Of a DNA stretch of 7,398 nucleotides, positions 1 to 7,084 are shown one piece after another. Numbering within the stretch: the stretch's first letter is position 1; each line of letters starts with the position of its first letter. This DNA comes from Candidatus Uhrbacteria bacterium (GTDB lineage: Bacteria; Patescibacteriota; Patescibacteriia; UBA9934; UBA9568), in contig DNKR01000009.1 in assembly GCA_003497135.1 (NCBI GenBank), positions 1 through 7,398 on the forward strand. The letters are read 5' to 3'. The position numbers and the translations under genes were made by a program. The notes under the pieces are model-generated. The model was given only the letters and a program-made list of their open reading frames with translations, was not told where the DNA came from and ran no database searches.

Positions 1-273
1 CAACCGACAGGAACGCAACAACCAATAAATTTTGGGATCGCGGAACAAAATAAAAATAAATTCGGACCACAACGGCACAATATACCATCAATTATACGCG
101 GATTTAAATGCGCAACAACGACCCGTATTCGATCAATGGGTTTTCACGATTTCGCCTGGCAAGAACGATATCACGATAGAATTATTCGCGACGAATTTGA
201 ATTGAATCGCATTCGTGAATACATCATAAATAATCCATCACGATGGCGGTCAGATCGTAATATTCTTGACTAA
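1..273 (+). CDS. IS200-like / REP-associated Y1 transposase, C-terminal part (5' end outside window)
   Basis: The frame is open from base 1 to the TAA at 271-273 and gives 90 residues; the start lies outside the window. I recognise the C-terminal half of a Y1 (IS200-like, RAYT) single-strand transposase. Visible marks are FGPQRHNIPSIIRGFK at residues 21-36, then WQERYHDRIIRDE (53-65), then the helix LNRIREYIINNP (68-79). By alignment from memory with E. coli RayT, Tyr74 (codon 220-222) is the nucleophile that forms the 5'-phosphotyrosine link. The HUH metal-binding motif would lie upstream, so whether the gene is intact cannot be judged. Family members nick and rejoin single-stranded DNA at short hairpins and are often single-copy 'domesticated' genes linked to REP palindromes. 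The stop codon overlaps the predicted -35 box of topA. Family call is confident; activity is unknown. Confidence 0.85.
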   Translation, partial: QPTGTQQPINFGIAEQNKNKFGPQRHNIPSIIRGFKCATTTRIRSMGFHDFAWQERYHDRIIRDEFELNRIREYIINNPSRWRSDRNILD

Positions 274-295
274 ACTGGTTCTTTTCAGGCATAAT
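266..295 (+). promoter_or_regulatory. Predicted sigma70-type promoter of topA
   Basis: TTGACT at 266-271 (5 of 6 to TTGACA) and CATAAT at 290-295 (5 of 6 to TATAAT) are separated by 18 bp. The -35 box overlaps the last codons and stop of the transposase gene. Transcription would start near 302, about 5 nt before the topA ATG at 307, so the mRNA would be almost leaderless. No SD-like purine run occurs in the gap. Confidence 0.7.
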
Positions 296-306
296 CATTT
301 AATCCT

Positions 307-2520
307 ATGGCAAAAAACCTGATAATCGTGGAATCTCCCACAAAAGCAAAGACAATTTCAAAATTTCTCCCAGAAAGCCAATACAAAATTCTTTCGTCTT
401 TCGGGCACATTCGCGATCTTCCTCAAAAAAAGATGGGTATTGATATTGAACACGATTTTACGCCCGAATATGTAATTCCTGTAAAAAGCAAAAAGGCGGT
501 AACAGATCTTAAATCAGCTGCAAAAAATGCTGGCGAAATACTGTTCGCAACTGACGAGGATCGCGAAGGAGAGGCAATAACATGGCACCTTTCAAAAATT
601 CTTGATGTTGATGATTCAAAACTGAAGCGCATCACATTCCACGAAATTACAAAATCAGCAATAGAAGAAGCGCTCGCTCATCCGCGCGGGATTGATATTA
701 ATTTAGTCAACGCCCAGCAAGCGCGAAGAATCCTTGACCGCCTTGTTGGATACGAGCTCTCGCCTTTGCTTTGGAAAAAGGTCGCGCGCGGCCTTTCTGC
801 AGGGCGCGTGCAATCTGTGGCAGTGCGGCTGATTGTGGAACGCGAACGCGAAATTCAGGCATTCAAACCGGAAGAATATTGGACAATAGAAGCTGTTTTT
901 GAAAAAGACGGTTCAGAGTTCCAAAGCAAGCTTGCAAAAATCAATGGCAAAAAGCTTGATAAATTTGATGTAAACAACAGCGAACAGGCAAATAAAATCG
1001 TTGTCGATGTGCACGGAGCTGATTTTAAGGTCGCGGGCGTAGAAACAAGCACTGCAAAAAAAAGCGCGCCTACGCCATTTACAACATCATCGCTCCAGCA
1101 GGATGCGAACAACAGGTTTGGGTTTTCTGCAAAACAAACAATGATGCTAGCCCAGCAACTATACGAAGGCGTTGATCTTGGAAGCCATGGTTCGCAAGGT
1201 CTTATAACATACATGCGCACTGACTCGCTTAATCTTTCGCAAAAATTCTTAGGCGAAGCCCGCGAACACATAATCAAAGAATACGGAAAAGAATACGCGC
1301 CAGCGAACTCGCGAGTTTTCAAAACAAAATCAAAAGGCGCGCAAGAAGCGCACGAAGCCATACGCCCTGCCGAGGTTTCAAGAACTCCGGACAGTGTTAA
1401 ACAGTATCTGAACGCCCAACAGCACAAGCTCTATTCGCTTATTTGGAAGCGCTCTGTCGCGTCGCAAATGAACGATGCTGTGCTTAACAAAAAAGCAATT
1501 GACATAGAAGGCAACGGCCACACATTCAGAGCATCAGGAATGACAATAAATTTTGACGGATTTTTGCGCGTTTATCAAGAAAGCGCAAAAGAAACAATTC
1601 TTCCGGAACTAAAAGAAAGCGATAGCGTAAAAGAAAAAATTATTGAACCAAAACAGCATTTTACAGAACCGCCAGCGCGCTATTCAGACGCAACGCTTGT
1701 TAAGACCCTTGAAGAATACGGCATAGGCCGCCCGTCAACTTACGCGCCAACAATCAGCACTATAATTGCGCGCGGGTATGTTGAAAGAAATGAAAGCAAA
1801 CGCCTTCAACCGACAGATATTGCATTTGTTGTTACTGATGTTTTAGTTAACAACTTTCAGCAAATTGTAGATTATGAATTCACCGCGAACATGGAAGAAC
1901 AGCTGGACGATATTTCCGAAGGGAAAAAAGAATGGGTGCCTGTAATTCGTGAATTTTACACGCCTTTTCATAAAAATATCATTCTAAAAGACAAAGAACT
2001 TGAAAAAAAGGAACTGACAGAAATGCCAAGCAAAGAAACATGCGACAAATGCGGAAAGCCAATGATTATAAAAATGGGCAGGTTTGGAAAATTTTTGTCG
2101 TGTTCCGGCTATCCCGATTGCAAAAACGCAAAACCGCTAGGGAAAGAAGGCAAGGCAGCTGAACCAGAACTTGCAGGTGTAGATTGCGAATTATGCGGAA
2201 AGCCAATGATTATAAAAATGGGCAGGTTTGGAAAATTTTTGTCGTGTTCCGGCTATCCTGATTGCAAAAACATGAAAAAATTTGAAGTAAAAACCGGAGT
2301 AAAATGCCCTGAATGCGGACAAGGCGACATTGTAGAAAAACGAAGCAAACAAAAACGCGCGTTTTACGCGTGCAACAGATACCCTGATTGCAAATTCGCC
2401 TTATGGAGCAAACCAACCGGCGAAAAATGCCCTAATTGCGGTTCCTTGCTTGTTTTCCAAGCAAAAGGCGCTGTTGGCTGTTCAAACAAAGAGTGCAGGT
2501 ATAAAAAAGTCGCAGAATAG
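307..2520 (+). CDS. topA: DNA topoisomerase I (type IA), four zinc fingers
   Basis: This enzyme relaxes negative supercoils by passing one strand through a transient single-strand break. All 737 residues are present. The Toprim domain is at about 1-150, with IIVESPTKAK (catalytic Glu9) and the acidic ATDEDREGEA motif (Asp83, Asp85, Glu87). The active-site Tyr302 lies in GLITYMRTDS, with Arg304 beside it. AQEAHEAIRP (345-354) and EEYGIGRPSTYAPTI (469-483) are further type IA signatures. The C-terminus has four Cys4 zinc ribbons: Cys579/582/599/605, 627/630/647/653, 667/670/689/695 and 708/711/725/730. Fingers 1 and 2 come from a nearly exact DNA duplication. The start MAKNLIIVESP matches the family's usual N-terminus, and no SD precedes it; initiation is probably leaderless from the promoter at 266-295. 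The gene is convergent with the next one and seems to be transcribed alone. Confidence 0.98.
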   Translation: MAKNLIIVESPTKAKTISKFLPESQYKILSSFGHIRDLPQKKMGIDIEHDFTPEYVIPVKSKKAVTDLKSAAKNAGEILFATDEDREGEAITWHLSKILDVDDSKLKRITFHEITKSAIEEALAHPRGIDINLVNAQQARRILDRLVGYELSPLLWKKVARGLSAGRVQSVAVRLIVEREREIQAFKPEEYWTIEAVFEKDGSEFQSKLAKINGKKLDKFDVNNSEQANKIVVDVHGADFKVAGVETSTAKKSAPTPFTTSSLQQDANNRFGFSAKQTMMLAQQLYEGVDLGSHGSQGLITYMRTDSLNLSQKFLGEAREHIIKEYGKEYAPANSRVFKTKSKGAQEAHEAIRPAEVSRTPDSVKQYLNAQQHKLYSLIWKRSVASQMNDAVLNKKAIDIEGNGHTFRASGMTINFDGFLRVYQESAKETILPELKESDSVKEKIIEPKQHFTEPPARYSDATLVKTLEEYGIGRPSTYAPTISTIIARGYVERNESKRLQPTDIAFVVTDVLVNNFQQIVDYEFTANMEEQLDDISEGKKEWVPVIREFYTPFHKNIILKDKELEKKELTEMPSKETCDKCGKPMIIKMGRFGKFLSCSGYPDCKNAKPLGKEGKAAEPELAGVDCELCGKPMIIKMGRFGKFLSCSGYPDCKNMKKFEVKTGVKCPECGQGDIVEKRSKQKRAFYACNRYPDCKFALWSKPTGEKCPNCGSLLVFQAKGAVGCSNKECRYKKVAE
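2049..2271 (+). repeat. Direct duplication of a 79-bp zinc-finger segment inside topA
   Basis: Bases 2049-2127 and 2193-2271 are identical except for C2115 versus T2259, a silent difference in an Asp-preceding proline codon. The offset is 144 bp, exactly 48 codons, so the reading frame is kept. Each copy encodes most of one Cys4 finger, from CGKPMIIKMGRFGKF through the YPDCKN motif. The linker between the copies is not repeated. Confidence 0.97.
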
Positions 2521-2579
2521 AAACAAAAGGCGAGGCGCGCCATATAGCACCAACGCCCTTGTGTACGGCACGCCTCGCC
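2521..2579 (-). terminator. Rho-independent terminator of the 423-residue gene
   Basis: Read on the minus strand, 2579-2564 pairs with 2544-2529 to give a continuous 16-bp stem, including a U-G pair (2570/2538) and a G-U pair (2566/2542). An inner CAC/GTG pairing (2563-2561 with 2550-2548) closes a 10-nt loop. The stem is followed at once by TTTTGTTT (2528-2521). On the plus strand the two wobble positions become C-A mismatches and no T-run follows, so the hairpin is built for the minus-strand transcript. It fills nearly all of the gap between the stop codons of this gene and topA. It is larger than an ordinary terminator. Confidence 0.85.
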
Positions 2580-2589
2580 AGCATAAACA

Positions 2590-3861
2590 TTATTTCTTCT
2601 TCTCATCCCCAATATGAAACCCGAACGCTTCGGGTAATTGTTTTGCTGCTTTATAAAGCGGTTGTTCAACAAATCTTTCGTAAGCTTTAAAGCCAGCAAG
2701 AAATGCCATAGTTGCTATTTTTAACAAAAACAATACAGCGCCATAAGCTGCTTTCCCAGATGCACGCGTCCATGAAATCTTTGAGTCATCTCCAAGTGCC
2801 AATTTTGTTAAAAGACTTTCTTTTCCAAGCGCTTCGCGCACGCGCGCATGTTTTATTGATAAGCCAAAGCTTTTGCCATTAAGAATCTTTTCCTGTTCTT
2901 CTTTTGTGTATTCCCTGCCTGTAAACAAACCTCGGCCATTTTCATCAAACGGAACAACCAACCCTGCCTCTAATTTTCTTAAACGCTCTATAAATTGATT
3001 ATCATAGCCGTCTATTCCGCCGGTTAAGGAAAACAGATCTAAATTTTCAAGTTCAGCAAATTCCTGAAGTTCGCTTCTCATTGTTTCATTAACATAAATC
3101 TCTTCTCTGCGAGCCGCGGAAGCTGTTTTACTCTCCTGCTGTAAAAACTTGCTGCTAATGTCTTCAATTGACATCTTGTCGTATTTTTTATCAATTGTCT
3201 TTTTGGTTGCCATCATTGCGCCTTTTTCCTTTCTGCCTATTTCAACATCCGTGTGGTCATGGTGCCTTGCGCGCACTGCTTCGCTCACAAGAGGAACAAT
3301 TATCTCTTTACCAAGCTCTTCGTCTGCTGGCGCAACTAATTCTGTCTTTTTTTTGAGCCAAGATCCGGTTGTTACTTCTTTAAGACACTTAACATCAACA
3401 ATATGCGACTGATACTCCCGTACTGATCCTGAAATCGAATCATCAGGGCCGTCCTTTTTTGTGGCGACAAATTTTACTTCCCCTGCCCTGACAAACCGTT
3501 GAATAGGCACTTCTGTTTCATTTGTTCCGTCTTGGAACCTTATTGCCATTTTCAACAGATCCCCTTTTTTAATAACTCCTGACTCTTCCGTCTGCGGCCC
3601 TACTTCAAACCCAACAGAATCTGATGACACATCAGGATTACGCGCTTCTATTTGAGCCCTGCGCTTTGTTGATGCTATTTCCAAAACATTACCGCCGGCA
3701 TCAAGTCTTGCATCAATTTGAGAGGCTCTTTCGCCATGCCAATCCCCTTCTTCTCCTGTACGCCTTCGCACCTCCGGCGGTACTCGCGATTCTTTTCTCG
3801 CATTTGCCATGTATATGTCTTGCGGTATTTTTGCTGCTTCTCCTGTTCTTGGTTTTGCCAT
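2590..3861 (-). CDS. Uncharacterised 423-residue protein with a C-terminal hydrophobic segment
   Basis: I do not recognise this family. The first 60 residues are charged and look disordered, beginning MAKPRTGEAAKIPQDIY. Residues about 80-165 look beta-rich, with alternating hydrophobics around VIKKGDLLKMAIRF and EVPIQRFVRAGEVKFV. Residues 195-300 are charged and mostly helical, with a His cluster RHHDH at 199-203. A hydrophobic stretch at about 371-393 (AAYGAVLFLLKIATMAFLAG and following) carries one lysine; it could be a single membrane anchor or an amphipathic helix. The protein ends in EKKK. No signal peptide or enzyme motif is visible. A late membrane segment with a long N-terminal part suggests a tail-anchored or membrane-associated cytoplasmic protein, which is inference. 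MAK at 3861 is the first available ATG and fits the promoter spacing; Met18 is an alternative start. It has its own terminator and is divergent from the RSH gene. Confidence 0.85.
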   Translation of the reverse strand: MAKPRTGEAAKIPQDIYMANARKESRVPPEVRRRTGEEGDWHGERASQIDARLDAGGNVLEIASTKRRAQIEARNPDVSSDSVGFEVGPQTEESGVIKKGDLLKMAIRFQDGTNETEVPIQRFVRAGEVKFVATKKDGPDDSISGSVREYQSHIVDVKCLKEVTTGSWLKKKTELVAPADEELGKEIIVPLVSEAVRARHHDHTDVEIGRKEKGAMMATKKTIDKKYDKMSIEDISSKFLQQESKTASAARREEIYVNETMRSELQEFAELENLDLFSLTGGIDGYDNQFIERLRKLEAGLVVPFDENGRGLFTGREYTKEEQEKILNGKSFGLSIKHARVREALGKESLLTKLALGDDSKISWTRASGKAAYGAVLFLLKIATMAFLAGFKAYERFVEQPLYKAAKQLPEAFGFHIGDEKKK

Positions 3862-3886
3862 ATTTAGTAATTATTACACTTATTAA

Positions 3887-3915
3887 ATTATCCCAAAAAA
3901 TCCTGTTCTTTACAA
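3887..3915 (-). promoter_or_regulatory. Possible promoter of the 423-residue gene
   Basis: On the minus strand, TTGTAA (3915-3910, 4 of 6) and GATAAT (3892-3887, 5 of 6) are 17 bp apart, which would give a leader of about 19 nt with no SD. A second -10-like TGTAAT at 3878-3873 would give a leader of about 5 nt but lacks a convincing -35. The 84-bp divergent gap is very AT-rich, so chance matches are likely. The -35 overlaps that of the RSH promoter on the other strand. Confidence 0.4.
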
Positions 3916-3937
3916 GTTTTCGATTTGCGCATATTCT
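3909..3937 (+). promoter_or_regulatory. Predicted sigma70-type promoter of the RSH gene
   Basis: TTTACA at 3909-3914 (5 of 6) and TATTCT at 3932-3937 (5 of 6) are separated by 17 bp. The expected transcription start, near 3944, is about 2 nt before the ATG at 3946, so the mRNA would be leaderless or nearly so. There is no room for a ribosome binding site between -10 and ATG, and none is visible. Confidence 0.7.
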
Positions 3938-3945
3938 AGATAAGT

Positions 3946-5436
3946 ATGGAACCGAAGCTTGATGACTTATTAGAAGTGCTAAAAAAGAACTACGATAAGC
4001 CGGATCTTGATTTTATCCGCAAGGTTTATGATTTTGCAGCAGCTGCGCACAGGGGGCAAAAACGGCTGACCGGATCGGACTACATCGTCCACCCGACCGC
4101 AACAGCAATCAAGCTTGCAGAAATGCGGCTTGATTTGCCAATTGTAGCCGCGGGCCTTTTGCACGATGTTCCGGAAGACACGCCCCGCACATTGGAAGAT
4201 GTTCGTGAACACTTTGGAGATGACATAGCTTCAATGGTTGAGGGTGTAACAAAACTTGAAAAGGTTCGCTATCGAGGCCTGGAGCGATACGCGGAAAACC
4301 TGCGCAAAATGTTCGTTGCAATGGCAAGCGACATACGCGTTGTTTTTATAAAATTCTGCGACCGTTTGCACAATATGGAAACGCTTTATATTATTCCAGA
4401 GCGCAAACGCGAAAGAATCGCAAAAGAAGTGCTTGAAATTTACGCGCCTGTCGCACACCGCCTTGGGATGGGCGAAATTCGCGGACAACTGGAAGATTTC
4501 GCGTTTAGATATGTTTACCCAAAAGAGTATCAATGGGTCAAAGGCCTTGTTGAAAAAAAGACAACGGAAAAAGAGGAGTATCTGAATGACATAATCTCAA
4601 AAGCGCAAAAAACAGTTTTAAAATCAGGGATCCAAACAGCGTCTGTGCACGGACGGCTTAAACACTTGTTCTCGCTTTACAAAAAACTATTGCGATTTGA
4701 GCGCGACATAAACAAAGTCCATGACCTGATAGCTGTTCGCGTAATTGTAAATGATGTTGCTGATTGTTATGCGGCTCTTGGAATACTGCACCAGCTTTGG
4801 AGGCCTCTTGCAGGGCGAATTAAGGACTACATTGCCCAGCCCAAACCAAATGGATACCAATCACTGCACACAACTGTGTTCGCAGACAATGGACAGATTG
4901 TTGAATTCCAGATCCGCACTCCGCAAATGCACGAACGAGCAGAATACGGCATTGCGTCGCATTGGCAATACAAAGAAGCAGACAAAAAAACAAAACAGAT
5001 AGCTTGGGTGGAAGAACTTGCAAAAATACAAAAAGAACTTTCAGCTACGCCTGATTTCATGACAAGGCTAGATGAAATGAAGCTGGACATGTTCCAGGGC
5101 CGAATTTTCGTTTTCACTCCGCGCGGAGATGTTATCGATCTTCCTGATGGATCAACTCCTGTTGATTTTGCCTACGCAATACACTCTGACATTGGCAACA
5201 AATGCGTTGGCGCGCGTTTAAATGACCAAATTTCAAACCTTGATCAAGAACTGAAATCAGGAGACATGTGTGAAATTGTTCTTGATAAGCGCCGCAAAGG
5301 TCCGAATCCTGACTGGCTTAAATTTGTAAAAACATCGCATGCTCGCGACCACATACGCACGCAAACAAAACGAAGCGTCAAAAACTGGCTTTCAACAGTT
5401 GTTAGAAGCGAAAAAGAAACAAAAAAGCGCAAATAA
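3946..5436 (+). CDS. RelA/SpoT homologue, (p)ppGpp synthetase/hydrolase, short form
   Basis: This is a bifunctional stringent-response enzyme that makes and degrades (p)ppGpp. The N-terminal HD hydrolase domain looks intact: Arg40, His49, His73-Asp74, Glu77-Asp78 (LLHDVPEDT), and Asp139/Asn143 in KFCDRLHNMETL, matching the catalytic set known from Rel of Streptococcus dysgalactiae. The synthetase domain spans about 235-345: HGRLKH, Asp260 in HDLIAVRV, Tyr304 in NGYQSLHTT, and Glu320 in VEFQIRT. A TGS domain follows at about 386-446 with FAYAIHSDIG, whose His413 corresponds to the RelA histidine that contacts the CCA end of uncharged tRNA. The protein ends about 50 residues later with a Lys-rich tail. 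At 496 residues it is much shorter than the usual 700-750 and lacks the helical, zinc-finger and ACT domains. I leave the symbol blank because rel, relA or spoT cannot be chosen. Its stop is 10 bp from the convergent parB stop. Confidence 0.96.
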   Translation: MEPKLDDLLEVLKKNYDKPDLDFIRKVYDFAAAAHRGQKRLTGSDYIVHPTATAIKLAEMRLDLPIVAAGLLHDVPEDTPRTLEDVREHFGDDIASMVEGVTKLEKVRYRGLERYAENLRKMFVAMASDIRVVFIKFCDRLHNMETLYIIPERKRERIAKEVLEIYAPVAHRLGMGEIRGQLEDFAFRYVYPKEYQWVKGLVEKKTTEKEEYLNDIISKAQKTVLKSGIQTASVHGRLKHLFSLYKKLLRFERDINKVHDLIAVRVIVNDVADCYAALGILHQLWRPLAGRIKDYIAQPKPNGYQSLHTTVFADNGQIVEFQIRTPQMHERAEYGIASHWQYKEADKKTKQIAWVEELAKIQKELSATPDFMTRLDEMKLDMFQGRIFVFTPRGDVIDLPDGSTPVDFAYAIHSDIGNKCVGARLNDQISNLDQELKSGDMCEIVLDKRRKGPNPDWLKFVKTSHARDHIRTQTKRSVKNWLSTVVRSEKETKKRK

Positions 5437-5446
5437 ATCAAAAAAA

Positions 5447-6301
5447 TTAATCAGTAAGCTTGTCAAGAATACTAAAAAGCTCGCTTTTTGAATAAAACTC
5501 AATTACTAATTTCCCAACGCCGTTGCGCTCGCTTATAGAGACCTTTGTGCCAAGAAGCTCGCGCAGCTTTTTTTCTGTTTCAACCACCTGCGGATCGCGT
5601 GCTTGGCTTAAACGCGCGCGCGCGGATGGAGCGACCCTTGCTTCTGCCTCTCGCACGCTAACCCCGCCAGAAAGCATTTGTGCGAACAACTTTCTGCGCT
5701 TTGATGAATCCGATTCGGCCAAAAGCGTGCGCGCGTGGCTTTGGGTGATTTTGCCTTCGCGCAGAGCGTCTTGAATGTCGTCATCAAGCTCTAGAAGCCG
5801 TATTGTGTTTGTTATTTGCGATCTGCTTTTTCCTACACGCAACGCGACCTGCTCGTGCGTTAGATTAAATTCGTCGTGAAGCGCCTTAAACGCATACGCT
5901 TCTTCTATTGCATTAAGGTTTTGCCTCTGTAAATTTTCTATAAGCGCGATTTCCAGCTTTTCTTGCTCGTTCGCGCTCCTAACTATTGCCGGAACTGTTT
6001 TAAGCCCAAGCGCGCTGGCTGCGCGATATCTTCTTTCGCCTGCGATTAACTCGTAGCCATTTCTTGCTCTTGTTACAATAAGTGGCTGAAGTATTCCATG
6101 CTCTTTAATTGATGCAATAAGATCCTCAAGCTCACGCGATGAAAAATGCTGGCGCGGCTGGCGAGGATTTACGACAATTTCCTCTACTTGAATTTCAAGA
6201 GCTAAATTTTGAGAAGCATTCGGAAGCTCCTTTTTTATTTCTTCTTGAATTTTTTTTGGTATCAGGGAACCTAACCCCCGACCAAGACCTGATGGGCTCA
6301 T
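5447..6301 (-). CDS. parB: ParB/Spo0J-family chromosome partition protein (CTPase DNA clamp)
   Basis: ParB binds parS sites, loads as a CTP-dependent sliding clamp and stimulates ParA ATPase. The 284 residues show the whole family layout. The N-terminal GLGRGLGSLIPKK (5-17) is the usual ParA-interaction peptide. NPRQPR (45-50) and GERRYRAA (88-95) are the CTP-binding boxes, and IENLQRQNLNAIEEA (121-135) follows. The helix-turn-helix at about 148-170 includes THEQVALRVGKSRSQI. A short C-terminal dimerisation domain lies at about 243-284. The gene is second in an operon: its ATG lies 6 nt after the parA stop with no SD, so translation is probably coupled to parA or reinitiated. No canonical parS-like 16-mer (GTTTCACGTGAAAC core) was seen in the window. 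Confidence 0.97.
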   Translation of the reverse strand: MSPSGLGRGLGSLIPKKIQEEIKKELPNASQNLALEIQVEEIVVNPRQPRQHFSSRELEDLIASIKEHGILQPLIVTRARNGYELIAGERRYRAASALGLKTVPAIVRSANEQEKLEIALIENLQRQNLNAIEEAYAFKALHDEFNLTHEQVALRVGKSRSQITNTIRLLELDDDIQDALREGKITQSHARTLLAESDSSKRRKLFAQMLSGGVSVREAEARVAPSARARLSQARDPQVVETEKKLRELLGTKVSISERNGVGKLVIEFYSKSELFSILDKLTD

Positions 6302-6307
6302 GTAGTT

Positions 6308-7084
6308 TTATAAATTTGAATTATTTTCTTTCATCAAAAATTCGTTCACAAGACGCTGATAAGCGCGCGCGGCTTTTGAAGACGGGTCATGATGAAAAAT
6401 GCTTTTTCCAAAACTTGGCGCCTCTGCAAGCCGAATGCTCCGCGGGATTACTGATCTGAAAATCTTGTTTGGAAAATGCTTGTAAAGTTCGTGCAAAACA
6501 TCCTGCGAAAGGCGCGTACGAGTGTCAAACATTGTAATAACAGCGCCCAAAATATCCAACTGCGGCTTGATGTTTGTCTTGACCAAGTCAACTGTTTCTA
6601 AAAGCTGTCCCAAACCCTCAAGCGCGTAATACTCGCTCTGGACTGGAATAAGCAAACTATCAGCCGCCACCAGGCCGTTAATCGTCAAAAGCCCTAGCGA
6701 TGGCGGATTGTCAATAATAATATAGTCATAGTCATTGCGAACCTCAAGCAATGCATTGTGCAGTTTGCTTTCGCGGGAAAACTCGTTCACAAGATCCACA
6801 GCCGCCCCTGCCAATGACGGCGTTGCGGGAAGCACCACAAGACCCTCGTGCGCTGTTGGAACAATTACCTCTTTTGCCCGCGCTTCGCCTAAAATAACCT
6901 CATAAGCGCCGGACTTAATGGCTCTGTAATCAATTCCTAGCCCGCTTGATGCATTGGCTTGCGGGTCCAAATCAACAAGCAAAACAAACTTGCCTGCCTC
7001 TGCAAGTCCTGCTGCAAAATTGACTGATGTGGTTGTTTTGCCAACCCCGCCTTTTTGATTTACAACCGAAATTATGTGGGCCAT
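6308..7084 (-). CDS. parA: ParA/Soj-family chromosome partition ATPase
   Basis: This is a deviant-Walker ATPase that forms DNA-bound dimers and moves ParB-parS complexes. The 258 residues begin directly at the ATPase fold, as in chromosomal Soj, with no N-terminal HTH of plasmid type. Visible motifs are KGGVGKTT (11-18, signature Lys11 and Lys16), LLVDLDPQANAS (35-46), and the Walker B segment YIIIDNPPSLG (121-131), which has Asn126 where the family usually has Cys. The C-terminal IPRSIRLAEAPSFGKSI (213-229) matches the Soj region containing a DNA-binding arginine. The start MAHIISVVNQKGG is the family's normal N-terminus and no SD precedes it. parB follows after 6 nt. The pair is divergent from the tRNA genes. 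Confidence 0.97.
   Translation of the reverse strand: MAHIISVVNQKGGVGKTTTSVNFAAGLAEAGKFVLLVDLDPQANASSGLGIDYRAIKSGAYEVILGEARAKEVIVPTAHEGLVVLPATPSLAGAAVDLVNEFSRESKLHNALLEVRNDYDYIIIDNPPSLGLLTINGLVAADSLLIPVQSEYYALEGLGQLLETVDLVKTNIKPQLDILGAVITMFDTRTRLSQDVLHELYKHFPNKIFRSVIPRSIRLAEAPSFGKSIFHHDPSSKAARAYQRLVNEFLMKENNSNL

Noticed and set aside
855..1427. 190-residue open frame on the minus strand inside topA
   Set aside because: Its composition is Cys/Ser-rich as expected for the antisense of a real gene. topA has all catalytic motifs over this span and there is no promoter or family match.
2840..3620. Weak PilZ-like look of the middle of the 423-residue protein (KRRAQIEAR then a beta-rich stretch)
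   Set aside because: The RxxxR and D/NxSxxG signature residues are not in the right places. I would not assign a cyclic-di-GMP role.
2891..3910. TCCTGTTCTT found at 2891, 3841 and 3901
   Set aside because: Two copies encode unrelated peptides in the 423-residue protein and the third is intergenic. The word is short and the spacing (60 and 950 bp) suggests no system.
3624..3962. 112-residue plus-strand open frame across the start of the 423-residue gene
   Set aside because: The hydrophobic Leu/Pro/Phe-rich product is the complement of a charged gene and an AT-rich gap. It overlaps two better-supported genes and their promoters.
5474..5489. AAAAAGC-TC-GCTTTTT palindrome as a terminator for the RSH gene
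   Set aside because: The stem has only two G-C pairs, the loop is too small, no separate T-run follows, and it lies within the parB coding sequence.
307..7084. Possible alternative genetic code (UGA as Gly) as in some CPR lineages
   Set aside because: All five complete genes read through at full family length with standard stops, and none has an in-frame TGA needing recoding.
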